In this document: positions 10,331 to 21,313 of the stretch, one piece after another
How the letters are laid out: the number at the start of each line of letters is the position of its first letter
Numbering within the stretch: the first letter of the stretch is position 1
Origin: Cynocephalus volans
Lineage: Eukaryota; Chordata; Mammalia; Dermoptera; Cynocephalidae
Length of the DNA stretch: 64,000 nucleotides
Direction of reading: 5' to 3'
NCBI RefSeq assembly: GCF_027409185.1
Contig: NC_084463.1
Span: 160,247,869 to 160,311,868 of the forward strand
The notes under the pieces: model-generated
Told to the model about the DNA's origin: nothing
The model's database searches: none
The model's input: the letters and a program-made list of their open reading frames with translations, nothing else
Program-made: the position numbers and the translations under genes

Positions 10331-11360
10331 AGAGGGTGGTGACCGGCCAGAGTGAACACATGCGCTCGGGGAAGAGCTTTCCTGAAGAAGGGCGGGCTCA
10401 GGGCGGCGGGGCCCCAGGCGGCTGGGTCTCCGGCACAGGCCGCATTCCGCGCTGGGTGTGGTGCGGCGGCGAGGCCAGTCCCTGGAGCCGGCCGGGTGCG
10501 GAGCGTGCTGGGCCCCTCTGCGCGGTCACTCTCCCGGGGCAGGGGTCGGTAAGGCGCGGCACGGGCCACGGCCGCCATTTCCCTTCCCGCCGCTCTAGCC
10601 CTCCTTCCCGCCGCCCTAGCCCTCCTTCCCAGCCTCCGAGCCTGTCGCCGGCGCGCCCGCCCGCGACCTCGGCCTCCAGGCCCCGCGGCGGCTCAGCCTG
10701 GACCGCGGGTGTCCTGGCGTCCAGGAGCCTGGGGCTGAGAAGGCCACCTCAGGCGGCGGGGGGACTACACTACAGCTGCCGAGTGGTGGGGCCGGGGCCA
10801 GCAACTTCCCTCAGAAAGAAAAGAAACGCAAAGCCAACCTCACGGGAGCAGCAGGCTGCCGAGTGCCGTCGCCTCAGCCCCGAGGAGCTCCCAGGCTGGG
10901 CCAGGCTCTGTCTCCCACACTGACTAGGGGTTCTTCGCACCTCAGAAAAGTGGCCGCGGCTGGAGCACCCACTGGTAAACGCTCTGTGAAAAGGGCGCCT
11001 CGAATGACGCCCGGTCAGGGGATTCGCTCGCCCGGGACCTCGGAGCTCGTGCCGCGCGCTCACCAGGCCTTCTGCGCACGCGCGCACGCTCTCCCCACCA
11101 CCCCGCGGGGCGCGCGCTCCGAGGCCTGGCCGCGGTCTGCGCCTGCGCGCCGCTGCGTCGCTGCGTGAAGGAGGCGCGAGAGCGACTCCCATCGTCCCGG
11201 AAGAGAGCTCGACGCCGGGGCGCCTTTCAGTCGCTCCCGGGCTTGTCCACCGGTGGTTTACTTCGAGGCTGTTACGTGCCTGGCCCGGTCCAGTCGGGAA
11301 CTAGAAACTGCGGGGCCCCTTCTGTGTGCCAGGCACGGTGCAGGGCACTTTCCGTGCACG
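10330..11360. promoter_or_regulatory. CpG island, candidate MAJIN promoter
   Basis: About 1 kb of G+C-rich, CpG-dense sequence in otherwise AT-rich surroundings, lacking SINEs. It contains an NRF1-like TGCGCCTGCGC at 11138-11148 and GCGCACGCGCGCAC at about 11074. The open frames in it are GC-driven and match no protein I know. It lies about 9-10 kb 5' of the MAJIN coding exon on the transcribed (minus) side and about 16 kb from the 3' end of BATF2. It is therefore the natural candidate for the MAJIN first exon and promoter. The alternative is a separate noncoding transcript. Confidence 0.75.
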
Positions 11361-11440
11361 CGCTCCTTTAACCCTCACCGCCGTGCTCTTAAGCAGGTTG
11401 TAATGGCCCAATATTAAGGGGGACGGAAAATGGGAGCGAC
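11280..11440 (+). repeat. Ancient mammalian interspersed repeat fragment
   Basis: TGTGTGCCAGGCACGGTGCAGGGCACTTT...TTTAACCCTCACCGCC resembles the old repeat seen at 55720; diverged. Confidence 0.45.
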
Positions 11441-11497
11441 AGCGTGATTCCAAAGGCCAAGCACCGCCTCTTCCACTTCCTGTTGATCAGATTCTTG

Positions 11498-11546
11498 ATG
11501 TGATCCCCATTCCGGTCAGCCGCCAAAAAAAAAAAAAAAAAAAAAG
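11498..11546 (+). mobile_element. CYN SINE, 3' fragment
   Basis: Only the end ATCCCCATTCCGGTCAGCCGCC and an A21 tail remain. Confidence 0.75.
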
Positions 11547-11659
11547 CAAATAATCAACACGTTGTGAATTATTAGCTAATTCGGCCTCCATGTCTGCTGG
11601 GTAGCGCTGAGTGCTGGGTTGGTGACAATGGAGCTGCTCACTTGGGAGGTACCCCGCAG

Positions 11660-11865
11660 CAGCACGTCGTATCCCTGCATAGTCCTGCATTCTCCTGCCT
11701 CGTCTTGGCCATTCCTGCGGTTCCCTCTGCGTGGAATGCTTCCCCCACCTCCAAACCTGCCCCACTGTAAAACCCTGCTCCAGATGCTCAGATGGTAAAC
11801 TCCTTGAAAGCTGAGTTTTGTTCATCTTTTCATAGTCAGGGCAACTAAGCATCTATCTGCGGGTT
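11660..11865 (+). mobile_element. L2 LINE fragment
   Basis: L2-type 'ccctctgcgtggaatgcttcc...ctccttgaaagctgag' string, sense. Confidence 0.65.
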
Positions 11866-11949
11866 GTACTCGCAAAGGCCCGGGAAAGCAAGACAGGGAA
11901 AGAAAAAAGAGCAGCTGGAGGTCTGATTTTCATGAGAAATCTCCCTTTT

Positions 11950-12054
11950 TTATTTTTATTTTTATTTTTTTAAAAGATGACCAGTGAGCGGATCTTAATC
12001 CTTGACTTCGTGTTGTCAGCACCACGCTGTCCCAAGTGAGCCACAGGCTGGCCC
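11950..12054 (-). mobile_element. CYN SINE, collapsed dimer (single unit)
   Basis: Carries the dimer-type right end (AAAGATGACCAGTGAGCGGATC) and the dimer-type left end (GTGAGCCACAGGCTGGCCC) with the middle missing. Flanked by GAAATCTCCC. Confidence 0.9.
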
Positions 12055-12059
12055 GAAAT

Positions 12060-12700
12060 CTCCCATTTTTAAAATGTTGGCTACTAATTAAAATGAGTGC
12101 AGTGTGTGGAGGGAAAGAGGCAGACCCAGAGGATTCAAACCAGAGGGCGTTGGTACAACCACAAATGACAACATCTCACTTCCTGTCATCTGCAACTGTG
12201 GGGTATCAAGTGAAACAAAGGGAACGCACAAACACTTTGAGTGAGCGAGAGTGAACCAAGGTGCTTCGTGGCAGACGCAAGTGGACACACACAGCAGTCC
12301 AGGCATGGGGGCTGCCCCTAGTGAGCCCAAGATGCTTCTCAGTTGGGTGGCCCGCTGCCATTTCTGTCCCGCTTGAGGGCACCAGCCCCGTGCTGGGTCA
12401 CCATCCTTTGTGATGAGGCCAGGGCTGCCTGCACTGGGGCTCTGGCTGAGGGGCCATAACAGGAGGCAGGTAGAGGGAGGAATTCTCACCTGAGACAGCA
12501 GGAGATCTTTAGGCCAGAGGAAGGCAGAGCCAGCACTTGAGCAAAAACGTCAAGTGCCAAAATTCCAGGAAGGGAGTTGGAACAAGTGGCATTATTGGAG
12601 AAAGGGCAGCTGAGATGAGTATTTCAGAGAGAGGATTCAGGAGTTTGGAGCCAGTAAGATAAAGGGATAACAAATATTTACTCAGTCAACAAATATTTAT
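12060..12700. other. Intergenic, nothing recognised
   Basis: No exon, SINE or LTR supported; short frames are uninformative. Confidence 0.4.
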
Positions 12701-12711
12701 TGTACCTTTTT

Positions 12712-12765
12712 TTGTGTGTGTGTGTGGCTGGCTGGTACAGGGATCCAAACCCTTGACCTTGGTGT
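12712..12765 (-). mobile_element. CYN SINE, fragment
   Basis: T/GT-rich tail then GGCTGGCTGGTACAGGGATCCAAACCCTTGACCTTGGTGTTG; the head is missing. Confidence 0.8.
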
Positions 12766-12769
12766 TGTA

Positions 12770-12860
12770 ATTTGAATAACTATTATATACCAAGCACTGT
12801 TCTAGACCCTTGGGGATACCACAGTAAACAAGACAAAGTCAACTGCCATCATGGACGTGA
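12770..12860 (-). mobile_element. L2 LINE 3' fragment, antisense
   Basis: ATACCAAGCACTGTTCTAGACCCTTGGGGATACCACAGTAAACAAGAC is the antisense L2 terminus. Confidence 0.7.
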
Positions 12861-13094
12861 CACTGAGGTCAAACTGGGTGGGGAGATTGTTTGGGGGTGT
12901 GTTCCATCCTGTGACATTGCTTGGAGCATCAGCCAAACTTGGAATTTGATTTCGTGGGCCACCCAGGAAGGGCGTAGAAGCTGGCTAACCCTGCTTAAGA
13001 GCTGGAGGTGGAACAGACATTGGACCACAAACAAGACAGTTGGAGGAGGGGGTGTTGTTTCCGGGCCCAGGGACTGCCTTGTCCCATGGGATTC

Positions 13095-13881
13095 TTTTTT
13101 CTATAAATTGGCATTAAATTTTTAAAAATTTATGTAGAGTAAAACATGCTGGTTTTGGTGTATAATTCTATAATTTTGAACACATGCCAAACATTTTTTA
13201 GCACATCATATTCAAGGATAGATAAAGATAGAGAAGTTTCATTGTCAAAAAAATTCCCTCAAGCTGCCCCTTTGTAGTTTAACCCTCGTCCCACACCCAC
13301 CCCTGGCGAACTGTTCTCCATTCCTAAAGGTTTGCTTTTTCCAGAATATCATATAAATGGAGTCATACAGTATGCAACTTTTTGGAATTAGGTTCTTTCT
13401 CTTACCATAATGCATGTATATTCATCCCTGTTGTTGTGTATATCAGTAGATCATTCCTTTTTTATTGCCAAGTAGTATTCTGTTATATGGATATACCACT
13501 ATTTTGTTTATCCATTTGCCTATTGATGGACATTTAGATTGTTTCCAATTTTTGACAATTTCAAATAGGGCATCTATAAACATTCATTTGCAGATTGTTA
13601 TGTAAATACATAGAAGTGGGATTGCTGGGTTATATGGTGTGTATGTTTAACTTACACACAGTGTATGTTAATTTATGTAAACTACCAGGCTGTTTTCCAG
13701 AGTGGCTGTACCACTTCAAGTAGGAGAGTTCCGGTTGCTCTCCATCCTTGTCAGCACTTGGTATTTTCAGTTTACAAAATTTTTTTGCCATTCTGATAGA
13801 AGTGTAATGTTATCTAGTTGTAGATTTAATTTGCATTTCCCTAATAACTAATGATGTTGAGCACCTTTTCTTGCCTGTTTA
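13095..13881 (-). mobile_element. Old L1 LINE, antisense 3' portion
   Basis: Contains the antisense hallmarks of old L1 ORF2/3'UTR: 'cttaccataatgcatgtatattcatccctg', 'tggatataccacta', 'tgatggacatttagattgtttcc', 'attgctgggttatatggt', 'tttgcatttccctaataactaatgatgttgagcac'. Confidence 0.88.
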
Positions 13882-14053
13882 TTTGGTTTTTTGGGGTTTT
13901 TTTGTTTGTTTGTTTGTTTGTTTTTTGTCTTTTTCGTGACCGGTACTCAGCCAGTGAGTGCACCGGCCATTCCTATATAGGATCCGAACCCGCGGCGGGA
14001 GCGTCGCCGCGCTCCCAGCGCCGCACTCTCCCGAGTGCGCCACGGGCTCGCCC
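13882..14053 (-). mobile_element. CYN SINE, hairpin subfamily
   Basis: Left unit carries the GC-rich replacement GGGAGCGTCGCCGCGCTCCC (seen on the plus strand); tail TTTTTGTC/GTGACCGG. Target duplication TTTCTTGCCTGTTTA on both sides; inserted in the antisense L1. Confidence 0.94.
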
Positions 14054-14077
14054 GTTTCTTGCCTGTTTAAAAAATTT

Positions 14078-14120
14078 TTTTGGCAGTACGGGGATCTGAA
14101 CCCTTGACCTTGGTGTTATT
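14078..14120 (-). mobile_element. CYN SINE, 3' fragment
   Basis: TTTTTTTGGCAGTACGGGGATCTGAACCCTTGACCTTGGTGTTA; the head is missing. Confidence 0.8.
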
Positions 14121-14469
14121 TGAGCAACTTTTCTTGTGCCCTTGGGATTCTTGAGAATTAATAAGCCTGTACCCCAACTCAGAAACATTACAGAGCTAAA
14201 GAGACTTATACGGGTTCAGACTCAGCCTTACATACTGGAATATTTAAACAGCAGCCCTCGGCAGATGACAACTGAATTCAAAGTGCATACACTGGATCTG
14301 TTGAGCCGGCAAGCAAGTGGCAAGAGGCTCCTGGCTGCCGAGCACCGTCTCCTTTGTTCCAGGTAAGGCATTTTGTAGCTCTGGCTTCAGGATGTGCACA
14401 CTGTCAGATTCTTCATCATTCCCATTGGTTTCCCTTCCTATTTCAGGTGACATTCTCCCTTTCTTTTTT

Positions 14470-14798
14470 CCTTCCCTAAATAATTATTTATTAAAATCCC
14501 ACTGCATGGAAGCTCTGTGCTGGGCCCTAGGGACACAAAGTTGAAGGAGACACCTACTCCCTAGAATTTCACATTCTAACAGGGGTGTCAATATAAAGCA
14601 GATTTTTAAATATAGTGCAGCAAGGGCACAGGTGATGCCCCTGTGTTCCAGGCCTTAGGGGACCTAGAGAATGATACCTAACCAGCTGGGAGGAGTCAGG
14701 AGGGCTTCCTGGAGGAGGAAACACCTGCACTGGATCCTGAAGGATGGGTAGGTAGAGGCACAGGGAGGGCATTCCAAGCAAAACAAGAAATAGCATGG
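14470..14798 (-). mobile_element. L2-like LINE, antisense
   Basis: 'attatttattaaaatccc...ctgtgctgggccctagggacac' then 'aggagggcttcctggaggagg' follow the antisense L2 order; diverged. Confidence 0.5.
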
Positions 14799-15209
14799 TG
14801 ATAGAGTTTGGACATGTTGTCTCCGCCAAAACTCATGTGGAAATCTGATCCTCAATGTGGCAGTGCTGGAAGCTGTTTGAGTCCTGGGGGTGGATCCCTC
14901 ATGAATGGATGAATGCTCTCCCTGAGCGGTGAGGGTCCTGAGTGAGATCTTGCTCTATTAGTTCCCGCAAGGGCTGGTTGTTTAAAGACCCTGGCACCTC
15001 CTCTCTCTCTCTCTCTCTCTCGCTTCCTCTTGCCATGTGATCTGCTTGTATCCACCGGCTGCCTGCCACTTTTCTGCCATGAGTGGAAGCAGCCTTAAGC
15101 CCGTGCCAGATGCAGCTGTCCCAGAATCGTAAGACAAATAAACCTCTGTTCTTTATAAATTACCCAGTCTCAGGTATTCTGTTATAGCAACACAAAATGG
15201 ACTAATACA
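14799..15209 (+). mobile_element. MST-type MaLR solo LTR, 411 bp
   Basis: Begins TGATAGAGTTTGGACATG, holds CCCTCATGAATGGATGAATG and a (CT)n block. It ends TTATAGCAACACAAAATGGACTAATACA. The 5-bp duplication CATGG lies at 14794-14798 and 15210-15214. No internal retroviral sequence. Confidence 0.9.
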
Positions 15210-15212
15210 CAT

Positions 15213-15250
<38 letters not shown>
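15213..15250. repeat. (TG)n microsatellite
   Basis: About 18 TG units immediately 3' of the LTR. Confidence 0.95.
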
Positions 15251-15409
15251 TGCAAGAAGTTCAGTGTTACTCACATATAAAAACGAAGGTTTGGAGTGGC
15301 AAGAGATGGGGTTGATGAGAGAGGTAGAGGCTAGATTCTGAAGAAGCTGAGGTACTTGAATTTATCCCCAAAGCCATAAGATGCTTTTTAAAAGTTAGAT
15401 TTTAGTGTC

Positions 15410-15700
15410 TGAAAAGTGTTTCTGGAATCCTTTTCTGGTCCCTTCATTTTCTGCCTGTTGATTTTTACTCATCCTTCAAGGCCAAGCTCAAAGGCCACCT
15501 CCTCTGGGAAGCCCTCTCTAATCCCCCTAGGCAGAAAAGTTGGCTCCTTCCTAGGGCTTTCTTTGTACCTGCTGGTCAGTCTGCCTGGAGGGTGGGAACT
15601 ATAATTTACCCAGCTTTGGGCTTCTGTGGGGCTGACACAGGGTCTAGCACAGAGAAGGAGCTGATAAATGTTTGATGATGTAAGTGAATTAATGAAGTTT
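15410..15700 (+). mobile_element. L2 LINE 3' end, sense
   Basis: Series 'cctccttcaaggccaagctcaaaggccacctcctctgggaagccctctctaa' to 'gataaatgtttgatgatgtaagtgaatta'. Confidence 0.75.
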
Positions 15701-15734
15701 AGTGGGTAACCCAGCTCTGGAGTCCTGTCAGATT

Positions 15735-15940
15735 ACACTGGTAGTTCTCAGACTTGATTGTGCACCAGAATCACCTAGAGGACCTGAGGATTGCTGGGAC
15801 CAGCCTCCATTCCAACTTTCCAATTCAGTAGATCTGGGGTGGGGGGGGGCAGTGGGAGGGCTGTGAATTTGCATGCCAGACAGGGTCCCAGGCGATGCTG
15901 CTGCTGTTGGTGGGAACCACACTTAGATAGTCTTTGGAGG
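15735..15940 (+). mobile_element. MER5-type hAT (Charlie) DNA transposon fossil
   Basis: 'gtgcaccagaatcacctagagga...ttcagtagatctggggtgg...aatttgcatgccagacagg...caggcgatgctgctgct' in MER5A order. Confidence 0.85.
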
Positions 15941-16700
15941 ACACATTTCCAACGTGAGGCTGTGGTTATAGTTCAGGATCCTCAGAGTCAAGCCCTGGGC
16001 TGGGTACTATCAAGGGGCTGTCACTGCTGTGGTTTATCCTGACCACCTGACCCTTTAGGGGATTTCCTTCATCTCGACCCCCTTCGAGCTGGAACTGGGG
16101 TTTACTTTGCCCACTCCTGGTCCCTTTCTCCCAGTGACTCTCAGAAGGAATTCTCAGAGGGTCCCTGGTCACATGGGTTCCAAAGCTGGCTTCCTTCCCT
16201 ACTGAACCCTTCAACCTGGGAGCCCCAGAGGACAGGACATATCCCATCCTATGAAGAAGACCAGCATGTGGGGAGGAAGAGTGGAGTTCTGGGAGCAGGG
16301 GTCCCCCCTCCCCCATGCCGCACCTCTTGGGGAATGTCCTGCAGACCCGTGATCTCCCTGAGAAGGTCAGAAGCAGGTCTTGTCTCCTTTAAGAACCGCT
16401 GCTCCCTGGGCCTGTGCAGCTCCCCAGTCTCCAAGGCTGAGGGATAGAGCCACTTTATCAACAGCTCCATTTCCTGCAGCACCTGGGGCTCCCCCTCCTC
16501 CCAGTCTCCTCCCTCTGGGCTTCCCAGGCCAATTACCTGCCAGGCAATGGCCTTGGCTCAGGGAAGCTGGCAGGCCAGAGATTGTCCTGGCAGTACTGCA
16601 GGGAGTAGAATGGACCCCGCTCAGAGAGGCAGCCCTGGGGGTGGGGGCAAGGGATATCCTAAGGATGAAAACTGTCATTCAGTTGGTCAGCTTATTGTTC
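15941..16700. other. Intergenic, nothing recognised
   Basis: GC-moderate sequence with several overlapping frames on both strands, none with splice sites or a known product. Confidence 0.4.
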
Positions 16701-16701
16701 C

Positions 16702-16806
16702 CAGGCTGGCCAGTTAGCTCAGTTGGTTAGAGCACAGCCTTAGAACACCAAGTCCATGGGTGCAAATCCCCCTACTAGCCAGCTGCCAAAAAAAAAAAAA
16801 AAAAAA
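16702..16806 (+). mobile_element. CYN SINE, monomer
   Basis: GGCTGGCCAGTTAGCTCAGTTGGTTAGAGC body, GCTGCC-A20 tail; TGTTC/GTTC flanks. Confidence 0.93.
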
Positions 16807-16809
16807 GTT

Positions 16810-17790
16810 CATCACTCCCTCTCTGCATGTTGGGTGCCTGGATCACAGTAAGGACACGAAACCCAGTGACCACCTAGGTGTGAACCTTGTAGAGCTTAGG
16901 GAAGTGATGGGGTGGGATAAGGCTGCTCAAAGAGGCCTCCAAATCCTTCCAGGCTCAGCTCAGACCTTGGAGGCCTTTATGCATTGTTCTAGTAATGGGA
17001 GCTGATTTGGGAAAGTGGTGGCTGCCATAGTACAGAAGCATAGAACCCCAGGAAAGAGGTGAAACTCCTGAGAAGGAGGTGAATCATTGACCCAGGAGCC
17101 CCCTCCCCACCAGGAGAGACCCCTTCAGAAGAGCACTCTTTGGAGACTGAGCCCCCAGAGGATCAAGTGTCCTCAAATCCTCCATGAAACTTGTTCTAGA
17201 CCCTGGGTCCAGATCTACCCTAAGGAGTCAGATTCAGGAGTCTGGGCAGGACTGAGAGATCTTCTGTCATAGGTTATTTTTACCCTGAGTCTCTTCCCTT
17301 TTCCCCTCACCAGATAAACACAAGCCCAACACAAACAGGGAGAAAAGTCTGCAAGGGCCTGGGCAAGCTATAGGATGTGCTAGATCCAGGACTGGCCTCA
17401 CCAGGAAGATTTCAGCATACACTGGCTTAGAAAAACAAGGAGCCGTAGACCTTCTAAAATGGGATGAAATTCTGCATGAACATACACTCAGCCACTCACA
17501 GTCCCCAAGGTTTAGTTTCCTTTCTGCAGGATGGGAATGGCCCCAGAAGGCACTGAACCACTAGTCCAAGAGGAAAGATCTCAGGCTCCCTCCTGCCTGG
17601 AGTACCCTGTAAGAGTTTCTGGACACAGGGTCTGATCTGTCCATGGTTCTGATTGGTACTAGATTTCACTTGGGGTCAAGGCATGCATTCTTTCATTCAT
17701 TTGTAATAGTTAACAGTTATTGAGCACTTACTATATGCCAGGAGCTGTCACATACTTCATATATGCAGCCCTTTACTGGTAAAGGTAGCC
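16810..17790. other. Intergenic, nothing clearly recognised
   Basis: Only a weak L2-like 'gttattgagcacttactatatgccaggagctg' near 17710-17750. Confidence 0.4.
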
Positions 17791-17794
17791 CTTT

Positions 17795-18480
17795 ACCCAC
17801 CCTTTTACTGAAGTATAACAGAAAACAGCACAGATCATAAACGTATAGCTCAATGAATTTTCATACAATGAACACATTCATGTAACCACCACAAAGATGA
17901 AGAACATTATCAGCACCCTAGAGGGCTCCTCCTGTACCCTTCCAGGGGCTGTCCCCCAACTGGAATGACTGTCTTGACTTTTAACACTATAAATCATTTT
18001 TTGTCTATTTTGAACTCTATATAAATGGATCATACAAGTTGTCTCCTTTTTTACATCTGGCTTCTATAGTCTGACATTATTATTACTATTTTTTTTTTTT
18101 TTACAAAAGATGACTGCTAAGGGGATCCTAACCTTTGACTTGGTGTTGTCAGCACCACGCTCAGCCAGTGAGCTAACCGGCCATCCCTATATGGGACCCG
18201 AACCCGTGGCCTTGGTGTTATCAGCACCGCACTCTCCCAAGTGAGCCACGGGCCGGCCCATATAGTCCGACATTATGTTTGTGAGGCTTATTTATATTGT
18301 TCCAGATAGTTGTAATTTGTTTGTTCTCATTGCCTTGTGTAAAATATTCTACAGTTTATTCATTCTACAGTTTGGGTTGTTTTCTGTTTTCTACCATTAT
18401 GAATATTGCTGATATAAACATTCTTGTTTATGTCTTTTGGTGAACATATGCTTTTCTGTTATACATATCTATATTATGTA
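17795..18480 (-). mobile_element. Old L1 LINE, antisense, with a CYN insertion
   Basis: 'tttactgaagtataacagaaaacagcacag', 'tataaatggatcatacaag', 'accattatgaatattgctgatataaacattc' are old antisense L1 strings on both sides of the SINE at 18081-18260. Confidence 0.85.
18081..18260 (-). mobile_element. CYN SINE, dimer
   Basis: Complete two-unit element with target duplication TATAGTCTGACATTAT / TATAGTCCGACATTAT (18065-18080, 18261-18276). Confidence 0.96.
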
Positions 18481-18542
18481 TACATATGTGTGTATGTATG
18501 CACACACACACATAGGGTGGACTGTAGGTAGGTGCCTTTTTA

Positions 18543-18587
18543 AATGGGGATCAGAATCTGTAACCGTGGTGTGCTCTAACCAACTGA
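18543..18587 (-). mobile_element. CYN SINE, internally deleted
   Basis: GGGGATCAGAATCTGTAACCGTGGTG joined to CTCTAACCAACTGA; CCTTTTTAAATG on both sides. Confidence 0.7.
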
Positions 18588-19019
18588 TGGGTACCTTTTT
18601 AAATGTCCATTTTCCAGATGAAAAAACTGAGTCTTGAAGAAGTTGATCCAGGAAATAGTAGAGCTGGGACTGGAACCCAATCCTGAGCCTCGGCTGTCTA
18701 ACCACTGGGACTACTGCCTCCCAAAGCATGGGCTGTTGAAAAGTGTTCATAATGTGCCAAACTGGTTGCTGTCATTGAGGGAGAAAAGAGAATGGGAAAG
18801 CATGGGTCACAGAAAAAGGAAAACGATAGCTGCTCGTGAACAGGTAGGGTGTGGTGAGGGTCCCGAGGAAAGGGAGGTCACTTTTATCTTGGGAGATTAC
18901 AGCAGGCTTCCTGGAGGAAGAAGCATTTGAGGAGGAAGGATGAGGGAGATTCTGGGCATGCAGGAGTGATCAGGGAGGAATGTCAGGCTGACAGCTCTGG
19001 GGGCACAAGTACAGGAGGC

Positions 19020-20040
19020 CCTCATAGAGGCACAGGCTCACTCACCCCCACTGTCCACACACTGATGGCTTCCAAATTTATGTATCCAGTCCTGACCTTT
19101 CCCTGGATGTCCAAACTCTTTTTATTTTTTTAAAATCCAGTTAGATGTCAAATAGGTATCTCAAACTTAACGTGGCCAAAGTAGTTCTCCTGATCCCCTT
19201 CCCCCCACGCTAAAACTGCTCCTCCCCCAGTCATTCCTGGTCTTTGGCACTACCAACCACCAATTGCGCAGGTCCCAGATCTCAACGTCATCCTTCCTTC
19301 CTCCATTTCCCCACATCCAATCCATGAACACATCCCATCAGCTCTATCTGTAAAGCATACCCTGAATCTGACCTCTTCTGACCAGCTCCCTGCTTCCATA
19401 CTCACCCCTTAACAATTTGATCTTTTTTAAATATCAGGCTCTCTGATTCATGGAAAAAAGGGAAAGGCTTACAGTGGTCCATGTGATGTGGCCCTCAGTT
19501 ATCTCTCTGGCCTTGTCTCCTACCACCCTCCCCCAGGTTATTCTCTCCAGCCACACCAGGCTCGTGGCTCAAATCCTCCAGGCTCACTCCTGCCTCGGGG
19601 CTTTGAGCTGACTGTTTTCTCTGCCTGGAACACACCTCCATATCTCCACACAGTTAACTCACTTGCCTCCTTAAAATCTTTTCTCAGATGGCATCTTCCT
19701 ATTGAACCTACCTTGAGCACCCTATTTTATCTATTTTTTATTACTATATTTATCACTACACAATCTCATCTTTTTTGTGGCCCTTTACTGATTTCTCACT
19801 AATTCTCCCTCCCCTTTTCCCATGACCACCCCATTTTAAATGACAACTTCCCCACCCTGACACTCCTGATCCCTCTTGCAGTCTAACCCCTCCACCCGTT
19901 CCTGTAATCCCACTAAAGTGTAAAATCCATAAGGACAGGCATTCTGTGTGTTTGTTATTTTCTTTATCCCAATCCCCTATGATAGTGTTGGTACAGAGTA
20001 AGTTCTCAATAAATATTTTTTAAATGAATTTAAAAATCAG
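19020..20040 (+). mobile_element. L2 LINE, sense
   Basis: Runs in L2 consensus order: 'cacactgatggcttccaaatttatgtatccag', 'cccacatccaatccatgaacac', 'ggggctttgagctgactgttttctctgcctggaacac', to the terminal 'agtaagttctcaataaatattttttaaatgaat'. Confidence 0.85.
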
Positions 20041-20770
20041 TGTTTCTCCCCTGCTTAAAAGTTTCTGGTAACTTCCCACTCATTTATTTTTTTTTTATTT
20101 AATTTTTTTTTTTTTAAGATGACTGGTAAGGGGATCTGAACCCTTGGCTTGGTGTTGTCAGCACCACGCTCAGCCAGTGAGCAAACCGGCCATCCCTATA
20201 TGGGATCCGAACCCGTGGCCTTGGTGTTCTCAGCACCGCAATCTCCCAAGTGAGCCACAGGCCGGCCCTTCCCACTCATTTAGGAATAATTTTATATCCT
20301 TTCCATGACTTACACAATTTTCCTGACCCCTGCTCAGACTTCTTTCTCTTTCTCTTCACTAACTGTGCTCCAGTCACATTGGTCTCCTTTCTATTCCCCA
20401 AACACACTTAGCTTGTTCCAACCCCAGGGCCTTTGCACAAGCCATTGCCTCTGCCGGGGATGTCCTTACCCTAGATCTTTGCATGGCTGATTCCCTCTTG
20501 TCATTCAGGCTATGACCTGAATGACACCTCCCCAGAGATTCCTTCCCTGAATTCTCTAGAAAAGCACCACCCACACACAATCATTTTTTATTTTGCCACT
20601 CTGAATTATTTATTTGTGGCGTATCATCTGTCTACCCTGATTTGATTATTAGAACCTTTAGAGCAGGGATATTAGCAGCATTGTTCACTGCTGTATCCCC
20701 AGCACCTATAACAGTGTTTGGCATATAGTAGGTGCTCAACAAATATTCATTGACTGAATGAATTAAAGAG
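20041..20770 (+). mobile_element. Second L2 LINE copy, sense, with a CYN insertion
   Basis: 'cctgcttaaaagtttctggtaacttccc' through 'cagggcctttgcacaagccattgcctctgcc' to 'catatagtaggtgctcaacaaatattcattg'. It restarts the L2 consensus after 20040, so it is a separate insertion or tandem copy. Confidence 0.85.
20087..20267 (-). mobile_element. CYN SINE, dimer
   Basis: Two-unit element flanked by CTTCCCACTCATTTA at 20072-20086 and 20268-20282; splits the L2 copy. Confidence 0.96.
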
Positions 20771-21217
20771 TAACTAAATGAAAGAACTATAGCCCAGAGA
20801 GAGAGAGAGAGGATTTCTCAAGGTCATTTTATTGCTGGTGGTGCTTTTATATTCCTGGACTCTGCATCTCTGTCATTTCCAAATTTATTATGGTTCATCT
20901 GTGCTGAGTCTTGGTTTCTGACCTTTAACTATTACTTCCCCCACTCCAGCTAATGCAACTGGGAAGACCCCATGAAATCCCCTTAGGGATAGTGGGAACC
21001 CTCTGGCCCCACTCAGTGAGAGCATAAAGGAAGTCTCCAAATTTCTTATCCAAGCACCCTTTTGCCAAGAAGACTCCTACAACAGAACCACAGAAGGAAT
21101 ATCTTTTTTGTTGTTGTTATTTTGTTTGTTTTCTTTTATCTTTACTTTTCAGAAGGAATATCTTCAAGGACCAAATAAAAGTAATAGAATTCCTGATGTA
21201 TTGCAACATAGTCACAG

Positions 21218-21313
21218 GGGCTGGCCAGTTAGGTCAGCTGGTTAGAGCATGGTGTTGTAGAACCAAGGTCAAGGGTTCTGATCCCCATACCTATTGGCCA
21301 GCCACCAAAAAAA
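21218..21313 (+). mobile_element. CYN SINE, monomer
   Basis: GGGCTGGCCAGTTAGGTCAGCTGGTTAGAGC...GGCCAGCCACC-A tail. Confidence 0.92.

Noticed and set aside
10336-11371. Long overlapping open frames on both strands in the CpG island
   Set aside because: GC-rich sequence is poor in stop codons. The predicted proteins are Arg/Pro/Gly/Ala-rich on both strands with no family resemblance.
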